NCBI RefSeq assembly: GCF_030253575.1
Contig: NC_080561.1
Span: 12,262,001 to 12,326,000 of the forward strand
Direction of reading: 5' to 3'
From: Rhododendron vialii
Taxonomy: Eukaryota; Streptophyta; Magnoliopsida; Ericales; Ericaceae
Length of the DNA stretch: 64,000 bases
Positions 40,611-54,462 of this stretch are shown one piece after another. The notes under the pieces are model-generated. The model was not told where the DNA came from. It searched no databases and worked only from the letters and a program-made list of their open reading frames with translations. Each line of letters starts with the position of its first letter. The stretch's first letter is position 1. A program made the position numbers and the translations under genes.

Positions 40611-43600
40611 TCATGGTTCACTAGAAGATTCTGTTTTTTCTGCAGTCTTCTCTTCAAGCAACGGCGTCATGGGCGTCGTGTGTGACCCCGTGTTCGTGAG
40701 TTGATGCTCACTCTCTTCATCAAATCTATCGATACTGGGAAGAAAGATACCTGCCAAAGTATACAAAGATGAAGCATAATTACAGCCAGTTTGATACAGA
40801 GATGTCTAAAGAATTTTAGTTCTTTTGGGAAATCAGGTGCAGTTAAAGATTCATCGTCAGCCATGTTTTCACGAATAAGAAAAAAAGAAAATCCTATCAC
40901 TTTGTAAATTCATGAAAACTTCATTCCAACTTTATGATAATTAATATGAAAGCATTTCATTTTGCTCCTCTTTGATGAAATTTCCATGTTGACGAAACTT
41001 GTGTTTAGGAGTGACAAAAATATTACCAATAACCCATATTCCAGCTGCCAGAAACAACACAGATGTCAGAACCAGAGCAGTCTCCCTCCAGTTGTTGACG
41101 TAATCCTGACGAATCATCCCAATTAGGCCATCAACTCATCAAATAACAGATGTGGGCATGATAGAGAAGAAAGCAATACCAACATTCATCAACTTGAGTC
41201 AAAAAAGAACCACCATTGATTAAGTATTACTCCAGTTTTGCAGCGATGTTATTAACTTTCTAAGTTGTGGTCATTATCAGAACCAAGTTGTAAGTAGTTT
41301 GGGCAGGTCAAGATTTATAGTTCCAATTCCTAAATGGAGGGAGATTCCTCAGTTATATATTCAAACAAGTAGAGGATTAAATGCTTTTTGTTTTTTTGAG
41401 GCTGCATTCTTTGTGTTATGAATAATCAATTTCGTGACTCTTTGGAACTTCCAAACACTTAGTAATAAGTACAAAGTAACCAAGAAAATAAGTTCATCCG
41501 TTTTCAAGATGCACGCCATGAAGTTGTTAAACGCAAACCTGGAAAACCCCAACAAGTGGAGAGGAAGGCACATCACCAAAGATGTGAATTGAGACAGTAG
41601 ACATAGCCATGGAAATTGGTCTCATACTTGGTTTAACACAGTGAAGACATATATAATTGACAGGACCCTGCAATAGTTCACGGGTAAAATTTCAAAACCA
41701 AACAAGTATCCACAATTCCTGCATTGTATAGATGCTTAATTTCTTGATAAATACAACGGATTTAGTTGATCAATGGAAGAACATAGCTCATACAAATAGG
41801 CACAGGGCTTGCAACTCCAGTGGGGTAATTAAGTATGATTAATGAGATCAACACCACATACTGCAAGTAAACTAAGCTTGGTTAACTGTAGCTTTCAACG
41901 ATAATGGGTATTTGACTACAAGGAATCAAAACCCTTTAGTGTTTGGAACAATTTTCTAGAAAGTTTCTCAAATTCCGACATTCCCTTCTCCGTGTATTTG
42001 CACTGAGCACAAATTCGGCATTATCATAGGAGGGTGTGAGATGCTTAGTTTGTGGATTTGATTCTTGTTTGTATGGGAAACCAAGAGTTACTTTCCTATG
42101 CAGTATGTTCTCAACATTGGAATAAAAAAAAACTTATGATCATATACTCAATACCCATCAGCACTTTGTACCCATGATTATATCTCATTTCCATCGAGAT
42201 TGTCATCCAAGCTTAGCCTTAATACGATCATAAAATTTCATTTCCTTTCAACTCAATTTTAGTTGAACCCGACCCAATTTTGGACGAGGAAAGGATATTT
42301 GTAAATCTAATATTCCCAAAGAGTCTCATGACCACACAGTTTCCATCTCCCCTGTTAATTAGGGTAGTTTCTTTACTTGCATTAATACTTCTAGGCTATA
42401 TATTTTGCTTTTAAACATTTATTGCATCCATTATTAAACTAGACCTAAAACGAAGACTTTTGGAAGATGATTAGGTACCAGCAATCGAACTGGCAACATT
42501 GACACCAAACCCCTTCCCACCTTGTACCATTTACCCTCAAGTTGGATTTCAAGCCAGGGACCGGCTTTACTTGGAGTCAATGTGATACCCCACATTGATT
42601 GAGAAAGATAAGATAGTCAAATGTGTAAAGAACCAAGTGGACTAGTTTTAGTAACATGGGCTTGAGCATTTGAACCACGTTGGTAGGCTCTTCATTGGCC
42701 AGTAAGGTACTTGAGGCGTGAGTCAATGAAGTTAGTTTCCCAATCGAACAAGGTGGCAACACTAGAAAAGGATATTTATTATAGAGCGATTGCAGTTCAC
42801 AGTAACTGGGATTTCCAATACGTGAGACATGATGCTGAAGCAATGGCTGAACAAGACAACTTTTTTCTTTTAGAACCAACAAAAATGCATATCTGAATCC
42901 CTACACATGCATTGTCGTTGAGTCATGGAACAATTGAGAAAGAGGAAATCAAACACCTCACTCGTTTCAAAAAAATCTAGCAGCGTTTGGAACCACAAAA
43001 AAAAAAAATCCTACATGTTACAAACCATACGCGCTACTAAATTCAAATGGATAAAGCCAATGTATCTCTTCTTTAATAGGAAAATTACCTGAGTGGCAAA
43101 TACAAGTAGTTCACCAATCGCGAAAAAAGCAAGGAAAGCATATAGGCTCTTAAAACAGAAAGCAGTAAAGCAAAATGCAGCCCCCAACAATGTTGTTGCA
43201 GAAAGAAGCTGCAAAAGTTCACAAGGACTTCAGTGATACAAATGATACAAACAACAAATATCCTGGTGCTCGTAAAATGAAAGTAATTCAACATAACTAC
43301 AAGCGGCAAATAACAAATGCAGCAAGCGGGGTTAATGGTAAAACCTAAAAGCCTTTTTCTTCCGGTGGGCATTAATGTTCAGGGCAATACACCCACTGTT
43401 AGCAGCTTCGGAGAGCGAAGAATTGTCTTCATTTCTTTTATCTGTATCCCATAGATAAATGACAAGGACCGCAAACTAGAGCTTGGTCAATGGCATCTTG
43501 ATTATCTTAATAGAATTCGAAGGATTTAAGTGCCATAATGTTTAGTTGAAATTCCCACTTGTAATAAATAGAGCATAGTGCAAGCAGTATCTTACCAATG

Positions 43601-46600
43601 AACAGTGTTTTCAAATCGGGATACATATCGTGTATCGGTTTTTCAATTATATAGTTCGTATCGAGATACGTATTGAAAGAGTTGGAGTTTCTATTGCGTA
43701 GGTGAACAATATTTTTGCAAGAGGATGAATACTAAAGACAAGAGTGGGAAGGAGAGTATTTGCATTGCACTTAAAACTCTTTTTTTTTTGGCTTGATACA
43801 AAATGATTAGAACACATCCCTATTTATACTACTCCACGGAAGACTCTAGTATAAAGATATTTTCATATAACATAAACTTTGAGATAATTCTAGAATTACA
43901 CATGTGACTACTTCTCACCAAAAAAAAACTCTAAATATTTCACAAGGATATTCTAGAGCTTCCTAGAGCTAAATATTTTATAGTTTCTAAAAACTAGATA
44001 TTTATATCTTTTTCGATAATATCTATCGTATTTGGGTTTTGTCCATTGGAGCTTTGTGAAAATACTAAATTTAATTTATGCTTCAATAGCATTAATCATA
44101 ATTAATATATAATTAAAAAGTAGATACACTTAATAACACCAACAAACTATGCAGCTTACATTTAAAAACAAATTAAAATGCAAAATTTCAAGTCTGTGCC
44201 TAATACATTATGTTCCCTTTGTTAGGAAAAGTAAAGTCAGACAGAACACAATCGAAGTATGGTTCTTTCTTTTATACAAACCCTACATTGAGAATTTCTA
44301 TCAAATAGTTTGAAAGATGGCACAACTAGATCAAAGGGCTTAGATTAATGCATTTGGGGTTCAGCTTCTTGAAATAAGGTCCGACTTTTTTCGAATAAGT
44401 AACCGTAGGATACGTACAGAATTAGGATACGCGTATAAATCATAGGATACGCGGTCGTATCGTATGATTTCTATACAAAAAAGATACATGATGGGATACG
44501 TATCATTCTTTGAAGGAGACAATACAAATCGTAGGATATGTATCGTGTATCGTAGGTTTTTAACAACTATGCCAATGAACTAGATTTACTCTTTCACACA
44601 GCAGGATTTTACAGCAAGTGCGTGACAAGTACTAGATGAGAATATTCCGGTTGTCATCCAAATCAATGCACATTACCCAATTCATAAAAGCCAGAAAAAG
44701 CATATATTTACACAAGTAGGCAAAAAATTTCATGGTTGACAATCAAACTATTTTCTGTTCAGATAAAAATATCATAGTGATCCCAACAATCCCACATGGT
44801 CCTCAATCTATTCAAGAACTAATTGGCCATTTAAAATATTATTATGGGGCTTCATTTCCCCATCGTATGTCTAAACAATTAAAAGTGAGGCGAGGACAAT
44901 TTTAAGAAGACTTAAACTCATACTCCCTCCATCCCAAAATGATAGTCCGGTTCACAAAACGAGGACTTAAGAATTATACTAGTCGGTATTTTTGAAGAAA
45001 AATTTCATCAATTGAAAGAACTCAATGATATGTAGTAAATTGTCCAAAAAAAGTTTTAAGTTTCTCTTCAAAACACTGTATGATTTTTTTAAGTCCTCAT
45101 TTTGCGAACCGGACTACCATTTTGGAGCGGAGGGAGTAGTACACAGGTTCAGTATATCAAAGCAATATAGTACTGATTAAAAAAAAAAAAAGTATATCAA
45201 AGTAGTATAGAAAGTGAATGCAAATAAATATGCAAAGAAAAACCAATCAGGAATACTAGCTGCGAAAAGGATAAAGCAAGACTTCAATAAACCAAATAAA
45301 CATTCAGAAAGGAAACCTAAAGCCTGTCATTATTACTTACCTTAAAAGCATTGGGGATTGTGGCAGTCATTTTATCTAGAACATAACCTCCTGCTAGCGT
45401 TCCCAATATTCCACAGACAATTGTAAGTCCTCCAAAAATCAAATCAGCATCGGTCTATCAAAAGGTCCAAATAATAAGAATTATGTAAGTACCTTTACAC
45501 ATCTCTATTATGAAATTTAAACAAAGATGATGAGCACTGTACATATGGTTACATCTTCTTATCATATGAAAAGTACTTCAAAAATTTACCATGTGATAAA
45601 TGTTATAACCAGCTTTTGGCCCCCAGTATGAATATGCACCTATGACAAAGTTGTACGCTATGTAACCTGCAAGCAGCCATTCAGAATAGAAGAATTAGCA
45701 CAGACACCACATAGCAACATAGTTACTTCAGTTTCATATGCTAATTTATTGAGTATCTTCAATGACTATTTACTCTGTTTACACTTACCAAGACAACACC
45801 ATAAAGGGAATAAAATTAGCCATTGAATTTAGGGTTTCATAGACAGTATCAAATAAGTGCTTATCTATGATAAACTATGCAGATAAATTAGCATGAAACT
45901 TCCAGGTAAAATGTGGTGAACAATATACCTAGAACATTGACGACATAAACCTTTTCAAGCAAAAGCACTTTAATATCTTTCAAAAATTGTGATAGCTCAT
46001 CCAGATTAATGTATCCAAATTTTGACCTGCAATAGCAAATTAGATCCAAAAATTTAATCAATCCATACTGAGCTTGCACCATTGCAATTATCAAACTGTG
46101 AAATTCTGCAGCTTAAATGGCATTGGCTTTATGCACAAAATTGAGAGATTTGCTTCCAAGACAACATAAATGTATGCCCAACCATATGCAATTTAAAGAA
46201 TAAAACATGTTCCTCGGAAAAAAAAAAAGAATAGAACATGCGCCAGGAGGGGAGCCCTCACTTGGAAGGTCCATTTGAGCTTTGATCTACGAAATCTGCC
46301 TTCATTGATAGCATGCCACCTGTACCGGTTGAATCACCTGTGTTCACACAAGAAAAAATTTATCAAATAATTATGGGGAAAGGAAACTAGAAATATAAAT
46401 GTAGTCATGGAGAAAAGGTCAAGGCCACTGTCCCGCAATATTGCTAATAAGATATCACATGACTGAGGGAAAATGTTGAAGACTAAAGACAAGGAATTGG
46501 ACAACCCAATGGGTTCAGATTTAATAATGGCCTGTTCACATATTTCGTAAGCAGTGTTCAACTGCAAAGAGAAAGATATGCAAATTATAATGACAGGATG

Positions 46601-49600
46601 TCGTTCACAGTGAACATAATAAGCAGCACCTTTAACTTCCGAGACAGCTGTCAGTGCTTTTCGAGATTCAACAGGAGAAAAACCTGTATCGACAAATTGT
46701 TCAGAATAGCTAGGAAATGCTAATAAATTGCATCAATGCAATAACTAAATTGCACACACCTTTCAACTGCAAAGGTTTCATAACGAAACCTAGAACAGCA
46801 AATGGAAACATCAAGATGGCCTCCCCAAAGAATGCAAAACGCCAATTGGAGTAATCTCCAACCTATACAAAAAGTAAAGCAAATTAAGAAACATCGTCAC
46901 AAACAAGTGATGGAAACAAACAATTAGCAGTCACACAAACAGTTCACAATGTTATCATGCGTCCCTACTCCCTAGATAAAATGACCTATATAAAAAATAT
47001 AACAAAAAAACCTTTATAAAAAAAACATGTTAAATTAGTGATGCGGACAAGTGAATGTACTGACCAATCCACCATAAACATAGCCAAGCGCAACTCCAGC
47101 TGGTATACACATGTAAAACATTGCAAGCCATGCTGTTTTCTGATACAAGGACAGTGATTAAGTGAGAAAAATATAAGAAAATAACATCCACCTAGCTGCT
47201 GACATAAAGCAGCCACCAAGAGGGTCAACATCAAACAGAGCAAGTCAAACATTACATAAGAATTCAATCTCAATGCAAGGTAGGACTACATATGGATCAG
47301 GGTACAAAAAAGTAGGGCAATTGGGTCTTCCACGTGTTTCCTTTGTCTTTAAATAAACAAGCTTTTGAAGCCAAAGTTTCAGTTTCCTAAGTGGAGATCC
47401 ATGTCCAGTAATGTTGTTGCTTATTGGTCTGCACATAGCCATGTACCACTCATATACAAGAAACAAAAACTTTCAATTAACTGTTCCCATAAAATATGCT
47501 TCTTTTGAGATTTTGTGATGCAATCAAACACTAGGTAAATAACCAAAGGCTGCTAGGAGTGAACCGAATAAGTTATCTTCAACTTCTCAAGGAATAATGA
47601 ACTTTTAGTCCTTTTAGTGCAGACGCATATGTATTGCCACTCAAAACCCCATTCTACAAGCCGAAGCCCTTCCTCTTCAGTTCCCCAAACCTCGTGCATA
47701 CAAACAAGAAAACAGACCATGGTACTGTTCTGGGATACTTTTCAAGGCACCCAAAAAAGTCCCAAATCCATCAGTTTTTCCCCTAATCATAAGCTCTTCT
47801 ACAACATTAGAAGCTCTAAACCTAATTGTATTACTATTCAAACCAAGCAGTAGTCAGCACCTAAAATTTTCAAAGAGCATATCGTTTTTCTTCGACACAT
47901 CCACATGTCATCTTGCTTTCGTGTTTTGTCTTTGTGTTGAAATGGATCTCCTCCTCAAGTAACACTAAAAATGCATGTTATGACAGTGCGTTTTCCAGTC
48001 ACCCCACTTATCTTTAATATTCATGGTTTTCCTTCCCCTAGTTCCTTCCGTTAGTCACCGTGTATACTTGAAAGCTCTGGGATAGAATTGAGAGACAAAC
48101 CAGAAAGCGCTGCTTACCAATTAATTGTAGGAATAGGTGATCGACTGAATGGGAAGATTTATACTCTGCTCGCTTGGGTGCAGATTTTGCCACAACTGCC
48201 GAATACAAACATTCGCATTGGCATTCCCATGTAATTTATATGTCGACACATGCCCAAATTGGCATAGTATAGCATAGGATCACGAGATTTTAAAATCTAT
48301 ACTACCATAGTAAAAGGAAATATACAGCGTGATTCAATGATTTGAGGATGTGCATAGAAACACCCTATGCAAGATTACAGGACATTCTGGTATCATAAAC
48401 AATTTTTAGCAGAGAGAACAAATATGATGCATAGTACAAATTAGGAAGCGCAAGAACCTGAGCCACTGGAGCATTATCATCAATGAATGGAGCTGCAAGG
48501 CTTATAAAAGAAGCTTCACCAACACCAACTAGCCTAAAAAGAACACAAATGGAAAATCACAAGGCATCATAATAAAGGAAGCAAGCCAATGAATTCGTAT
48601 GTTACGTAACACAATTGGAAGATCATCCAAAGTAATACACCTACATGCGGCAGATAGTGATGGACCAGAAATCAAATGACAAACCACAACCAGCTGCAGC
48701 AAAAGTCCAAACAGACAACCCAACTCCAATAAGCCTGAATGGATTAACCCTGGAAAATTGGATTCAAAAAGAAAAAAAGCAAGTAAATTAGTCAGAACAT
48801 ATCTGCATCTAAATTACACTACCAAGGCTAGATAAAAGAAGTAAAGAAAGACATTCGATGCTGAGTTCTAGCAAATCCATAATGCTAGAAGCCAAAGGTT
48901 GAGTACTTTCCAGAATGTAAGTTTCAGCATCATCAAGAAAATAAGAAACTAAGCTCCACTCAAATTCATCAAACACAACACACAGCAACAACAACAACAT
49001 AACATAACCCATCTAGTCCCCAATCATTGGGGGTATGGGCGGGGGATGATCGGAGACAGACCTAACCTTTGGGAATATATGCACAAAGTGGCTGCTCTCA
49101 GAATACCACTGAAACACTGGCCCCCCCAAAACCTCCAAGAACCGAGGAGCTACAGGGACATTTTGTTGTAGAACCATGCCCAGAGAGGGCAGACCCAGAG
49201 GCCCAAATTAATTTATGCACACATTACCATGCTTCCTTCATTGATAGTCTAGAGCATCGGTATGCACAACAAACACAACACACAGCAATACAAAGAAATC
49301 CCAACAGGAAGCTGGTCATCAAAACACGGCCAGTATATTACACTCTTGTTTCAAGCCTCCATACAAACTCAAGAATCAAAATCCTTGTTCCTGTATAAGA
49401 AAATTTCGCAGAGCATTGTTGGTTGAAATTGTCCATAATTCGATCGAAGAGTGATAATGGTGATACAATTAACAAGTTGACACTAGATGGCGACATCTAG
49501 TATTTCCAAGCAATAATAACATCAGAAACAGATTTAGTGGCTACCCCACTTTATATGAAGACTCGAGAAGAGTAATGCTGCCATTGGATCAGTGGGTAAA

Positions 49601-52600
49601 CTACGTGCGTTTGGAACCTGAGGCCAACCAATCTGTGCATAGTATGCTAAAGGTTAGGTCTACATCAAATCTACCAATCCCAGACACCCACTAATGGATA
49701 CCAGAACTGAGCGTACACTAATGATAATTCAAGCTTTAGCCAAGACGGGACTTACCTTTACAAATAAATTTGTTACCATCTATAATATTTTCAACAAATC
49801 GCAAACATGATTTCAAAATCCATGAAAAGTATAAACCCTTAAATGAATTTCATCCACTCTTATCTTCTTGCTCTGTCGTTCATATAGTTGTTGTTTTGAT
49901 CCCATCTTGGTTACTTCTTAGTCACATTTGATGTTATTTGACCACTCCATTGACATGAGATCTTGTCAATGCTTACACTACCCAGCAATTTACTCAGTTC
50001 TACTGTTTTGAAAGATTGAAACTTGAGCGAGGAAAGAACCCTCATCCTTGAAAACATATGGCCCATGGAATGGTGCCAAGTGTAACCAATGCACAACAAT
50101 AACTTTCTTACCTCTTCGCTAAGGATGCAAATATTGGAGATGCCACAAGAAGCCCGACCATGAAAGCAGAAGATAGAACGCCATCTTCAAAATTGTTCAA
50201 GTTAAAATCTCCCCTATATAAGACAAGACACTGAAAAAGCATCAAAAAGCAAAATTGGGGGAAAATAAACACCAATGAAATTGATAGATCTGGTGAAGAA
50301 TACAACATTTAGAAGACGACAAAGGAAATAGTACAAGAAACAACCATCTGAAAGATTTGGTGAATAATACACAAAGGGTAATATCATTAAGGATAGATTT
50401 ATGACAAGCTACAGCCCATGGATGTGAATTTGCCAAAAAAAAGGAATGAATAGAACATGAATGAACTTCACAGCCAAACAAAAAAATATATATCTGTACA
50501 CACCACAACAGCAGTCTTTAGTACGAATCTTAAATCAAGTGCGATGGATAATGAATCTAAATCTCCAGCACAGACACCAAAAAGCCTTCAACAAATGCTC
50601 CAACCAATTAGGAAAAGGTTTAGTATTGGACACTATATCTCTCATAACAACTACTCCTTTGCGGTTTCTAGTATGTCCCCGATTGTCCAGGTTAGGTAAA
50701 CTTGAACAATGCCAGTTCTGTCTTTAGAGAGGCATCTATAAGGTAAATACGAGAGATGTAGAATAGTTTGGCAGGCCAAAAAGTTTGGGTACGATTCCAT
50801 GTGATATTTTATGCGAGAAGTATATGCAACAACTTTGACCAATATTCGTGTAAAATTAACAAAAATTATTCACAAATAACACAATTATTTTCGTAACTAG
50901 TACTAGCCAAAATAATTCATAACACTTAAGCTCTTACCATTAACATCCATTCACAACTGACTAGACTAATAAGTAACAAACACCATGAAAAGTCATAACA
51001 AATGAACACAAAAGTACGGAACAAATCAAACCATAAAAATTGCATAATGCATGAACCACGAAATTCGTACTAACTAACAAGAACTATTTTTAACTTCATC
51101 TTTCTACGGTACATACCTATGCAAAAAAAGTAGTATGTAACATTGCTACGGTCCACACCACATGCACCATAGCTGTTTCCTTTTTTTGCCAATATAATAG
51201 AATCAGCAACAAATAACTTTAGTCTTTACTTGCACTTGAAGTAAAGTTGCCAAAACAAATAACATAAAATGGCATAGAAGCAAGAATAAAAAGATGAAAA
51301 TAATAGTACAAACACACTCAAAAACTATTCCAGATAAGACTTACTGAATTCCAGTACCAGATGTGCATGCACCGCTTTGTGTGCAAGTTCCACTACTACC
51401 ATTTACACCATTACTTGCTATTGCTCCTCGGTCAACATAATTTATCAAGTTAATAACACAGAAGATCCCAAGTAACCTGCAAAGACGAGATTCAGAAAAT
51501 CCAATCAACTTGTTGAAAACCTGCACACATTATATTAGAAACTTATCCGATATCTAAACAAACAAAAAGGAAATATGCAAAACGTATGGCGCATCAACAT
51601 ACATATACACACCTTAGATTCTTGACTCATTAATCTAAACTACTCAAATTTACATAACTACTCAAATTCAGTTCATACTATGTTAATGTTAGTTAAGACT
51701 TGTGGTGAAGTTTTGCTAGATTTTTCGGTAAGCAAGCATGCTTGTCAACCGAAAGAAAAATATTACAATGAAGCTCAAAACATGTACGGGGTACAACACA
51801 ACCCAAAAGGATACACATCTCTCTGATAGAGAAAATCAATAAAAACACATCTGTTTTAAATGAAAACAAACCAAATAAAACCATAGAAAAGAACTTCAAC
51901 AACCCCAGGTACCCACTTGGACCATAAAAAGAACTGGCAACAGGGGAACTAGTTGGAAGTCTGTAACACGTAGCAGCGTGCGCCACGTCCTTAATACAAC
52001 TACACAAACCACTCTCTCCGGCACACCAAAACCATACAGACTCGAACGGTAGTCTCGAGCACAACACTCTGATCTAACTCCCAAGAGCATCCATCGTTGC
52101 CAGACAAGGAGTAAAGTCCAGCGCATGCAGGACAACCATTCTGCAGGCCAATCGAAGCCACCACTGAGCTCCAACTAGCTTTATGAAAGCCTGATTAGAG
52201 CCCAGAATCTGTTCAACACCCATAAACAAGGTTTCCAAAATTATACTGATTCAACTACTATTGACCTAAGCCATCCACAATGTAGAGTTTGAGGTCCAGA
52301 CATTCAGCCAAAACTACCCGAAACCTCAAAAATTGAACAATCTCTTCCACGTGTGAGAAAATGGGGATTTCATAACCCTAACTGAATAATCTCCACAATT
52401 CACAACCAGCTTGCACGCACTTTGGACGAATCCCTACAGCCCACAGCCATTTCACACGCTTACGCGTGGGGTGAGGTGGCGTCAAAAGTTGCTGCAAGGG
52501 GGATCGTCATCGAACCTAACAAACCCTTAAGTCCCTGACCACCAAGCCAGCCCCTTGGGGTTATAACTCCTACTCTACGTCAGTTAAATGTTCCATTCTG

Positions 52601-52853
52601 TTGACAAACCAGATAAAATCCCTTGGTCAACGTACATCAAACTACCTATTCAAGACACCCAAATCAACAGCGAAATCGAACTAATCTCATCAGCACCAAA
52701 TTCGCATAAGGGGGAAAAAACGAAGTTAACCGAAACCCGAGAAACGATTCTTTTCTCGTTTTTCTCGGTAACCAAACGGTAATTAACGGCGTACCTTTTG
52801 GGCGTGAACCATGAAGGCTGTGGAGATGATAATGCATTGGAGAATATCGCCAT
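40611..52853 (-). CDS. Spinster-type MFS transporter, probable sphingolipid transporter (16 exons)
   Basis: Major facilitator membrane protein of the plant spinster (SPNS) family; 12 transmembrane helices expected. Substrate in plants is inferred from animal Spns lysolipid carriers. Exons on minus: 52853-52795, 51476-51345, 50213-50112, 48749-48645, 48533-48458, 47139-47065, 46862-46760, 46683-46630, 46337-46262, 46026-45929, 45666-45590, 45454-45341, 43208-43089, 41667-41539, 41105-41027, 40750-40611. All have GT-AG borders and matching phases, giving 512 aa, the family length. Landmarks: INYVDRGAIASNGVNG, FNLNNFEDGVLSSAFMVGLL, GVGEASFISLAAPFIDD, YMCIPAGVALGYVYGG, SYWGPKAG, LLGAAFCFTAF, and FGDVPSSPLVG. 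The start at 52853 is set by the SWFTPKR join to exon 2. The C-tail is hydrophilic (SEHQLTNTGSHTTPMTPLLE). A frame beginning at 52927 is out of register with the protein. No disruption is seen. Confidence 0.95.
42578..42960. repeat. LTR-like relic in a spinster-gene intron
   Basis: 'TGTGATACCCCACATTGATT' is a common start of plant LTRs, but no second copy or clear end was found. Non-coding. Confidence 0.3.
43604..44571. mobile_element. 968-bp Mutator-type MITE in a spinster-gene intron
   Basis: The exact 9-bp duplication CCAATGAAC stands at 43595-43603 and 44572-44580. The ends are imperfect inverted repeats rich in GATACGTATC/GTATCGTAGG motifs ('GGGATACATATCGTGTATCG' at left; 'GATATGTATCGTGTATCG' at right). 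The interior is A/T-rich with no transposase. A 9-bp target duplication points to Mutator-type mobilisation (inference). Confidence 0.8.
44923..45136. mobile_element. Stowaway MITE
   Basis: CTCCCTCCATCCC at the left and GGAGCGGAGGGAG at the right, flanked by TA on both sides, with internal mirror 'GATAGTCCGGTTC'/'GAACCGGACTACC'. 214 bp, in a spinster-gene intron. Confidence 0.92.
48960..49440 (-). mobile_element. RTE-type LINE 3' fragment in a spinster-gene intron
   Basis: On the minus strand 'CCCCAATGATTGGGGACTAG' is followed by ATGGGTTATG and TTGTTGTTG repeats, the typical tail of plant RTE-type LINEs. The rest of the segment (49040-49400) may be the matching 3' UTR. The plus frame at 49069-49398 is spurious. 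Confidence 0.5.
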
Positions 52854-52937
52854 GTTTTCTCCGTGGTATCGGCCTGATTAGGGCTTGGTTCTTCGGATGG
52901 ATTTGGTGATTCTTCTTCTACTGCCATTAAAGTCGAG

Positions 52938-52947
52938 TATATATATA
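52938..52947 (-). promoter_or_regulatory. TATA box of the spinster-type gene
   Basis: TATATATA on the minus strand about 85 bp before the ATG at 52853. An inverted-repeat element begins only about 15-30 bp further upstream. Confidence 0.6.
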
Positions 52948-52974
52948 GTAGGAGTATTGATAATTGAAAATTGC

Positions 52975-54415
52975 TATTCCCCCCCCTGACACACACACCC
53001 CCCCCCCCCCCGGCCCCACCTCCCTTTTCCCATTCTACCCCCTCTCTTCTCTCTCTCTCTCTCTTTTCTTTCTTTCTTTCTTTTTTTCTTTACCGTTTGG
53101 TTTTTTTTTTTTCTTTTTCTTTTCAGTTTCAGTTTCGTTTTTTTTTTTTCATTTTATTTTCAGTTTCGTTTTTTTTTTCATTTTATTTCCTTTTCGTTCT
53201 TTCCAGTTTGAATTTTTTTCTCTCTCTTTAAGAATAGGTTCAAGTCTAATTCTAGGCTTTGTAAAGTAATTGAGAGAAAAAAAAAGTGTTTTAATTGATC
53301 ATGTTTATCCGACTGTTTTATTTTTATTTTTTTGACCTTTATAGATTAAAAAATATAGTTACTAAAATAAGTGTTTCAATTTTCAATCTGTTTGAACCGG
53401 TGCAAAGTTGTTATTTTTCTGATCATTTCATCCTAAATGGATCTAGTAAATTTTTGGCTCCAAGGCCTTTCAATGGACACCCTAAGAGAGTTTTGAAACT
53501 AAATAATGAGTCTTAGGGTATTTGTTGAAAGGCCTTAAACCAAAAAATTCATTATGACCATTTAAAATAAAATAATAATAAAAACGATCTTTGCTCTGAT
53601 TTAACTGAATTGAAAATTAAAACACTTAATTCTTGAATTATATTTTTAAATATACAAATGGTGTATTTATAGAAATTAAATAAATAAGGTATAAGTAATT
53701 AAATAAAAAAATAAATGAAAAAATAGGTGGGACCCGGGGGGCTCAACTGCCCTCATTGGCACAGTAGCCCCTACGAAGCCCCTAAAACGTTTCCGTTTTA
53801 GTTATAAAAAAAATAGAAACCAGCCATTTGCAATCCTATGGAGTAGAGACGTGATTTGAAGCAACATACTACTGAATCAGTTAAGAGGATTTATGCTAAA
53901 TAATAGTTAACAAATTTATTAAATTGTACTATAGTTAAAAAAAAGTAATCCTAAATATAACATTTGTATTTTGGATTAGTATGTCGTTTGCAAAATACAT
54001 TTCGTAATTAGTTCCCGAACACTAATTGTAATCTTAATTGAAAATAGAATTTGAGTTAACCAAAAAAAAAAAAGAAGGGAGGTAAATGGGAAAAGAAACA
54101 AATAAAGAAAATAATTGAAAAAAAAAAAGATTCAAAGTGGAAGGAATAAAAGGAAATAAAGAGAAAAAAAACGAAAAAAAAAAATCCAGCCGAAAAGAAA
54201 CAAAAAGAAAATAAAGAGGGAAAAAGAAAAAGGAAAAAAAAATAAATGGACGGAGGGGGGAAGCAGGAGAAGAAGAGAGAAAAAAAAAAGTAAATGGGAG
54301 GAGGGAGGGGCAGGAGAAGTAAAATGGAGGGAGGGGAGGGGGTAATATGGGAAATGGGGTGTGGGGCCGGGGGGGTGGGGTGTCAGGTGGGGGGAAAAAA
54401 AGCAGCCCTCATAAT
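52975..54415. mobile_element. 1.44-kb inverted-repeat element beside the spinster-gene promoter
   Basis: The left end has a C-rich block (CCCCCCCTGACACACACA, then CGGCCCCACCTCCC) and a long pyrimidine tract to 53240. The right end has the mirror purine tract from 54060 and the block GGGGCCGGGGGGGTGGGG, then TGTCAGGTGGGGGG (54363-54397). A second mirrored pair lies inside ('CCAAGGCCTTTCAATGG' at about 53459 against 'TTGAAAGGCCTTAAACC' at about 53525). Target duplication is not clear. No coding capacity. Confidence 0.65.
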
Positions 54416-54462
54416 TATAGCGGATATTTTATTTGACCGGTAGCTTGGAAGGGATGTTCTCT

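Noticed and set aside
47617..47853. Plus frame of 78 codons inside a spinster-gene intron, and similar short frames at 49069 and 50457
   Set aside because: They lie in well-defined introns on the opposite strand, with no family likeness and no promoter signal.
52664..52996. Alternative upstream start (MAVEEESPNP...) for the spinster-type transporter
   Set aside because: The frame does not join exon 2; the frame from 52853 gives the conserved SWFTPKR join. The start would also fall only about 10-20 bp after the TATA box.
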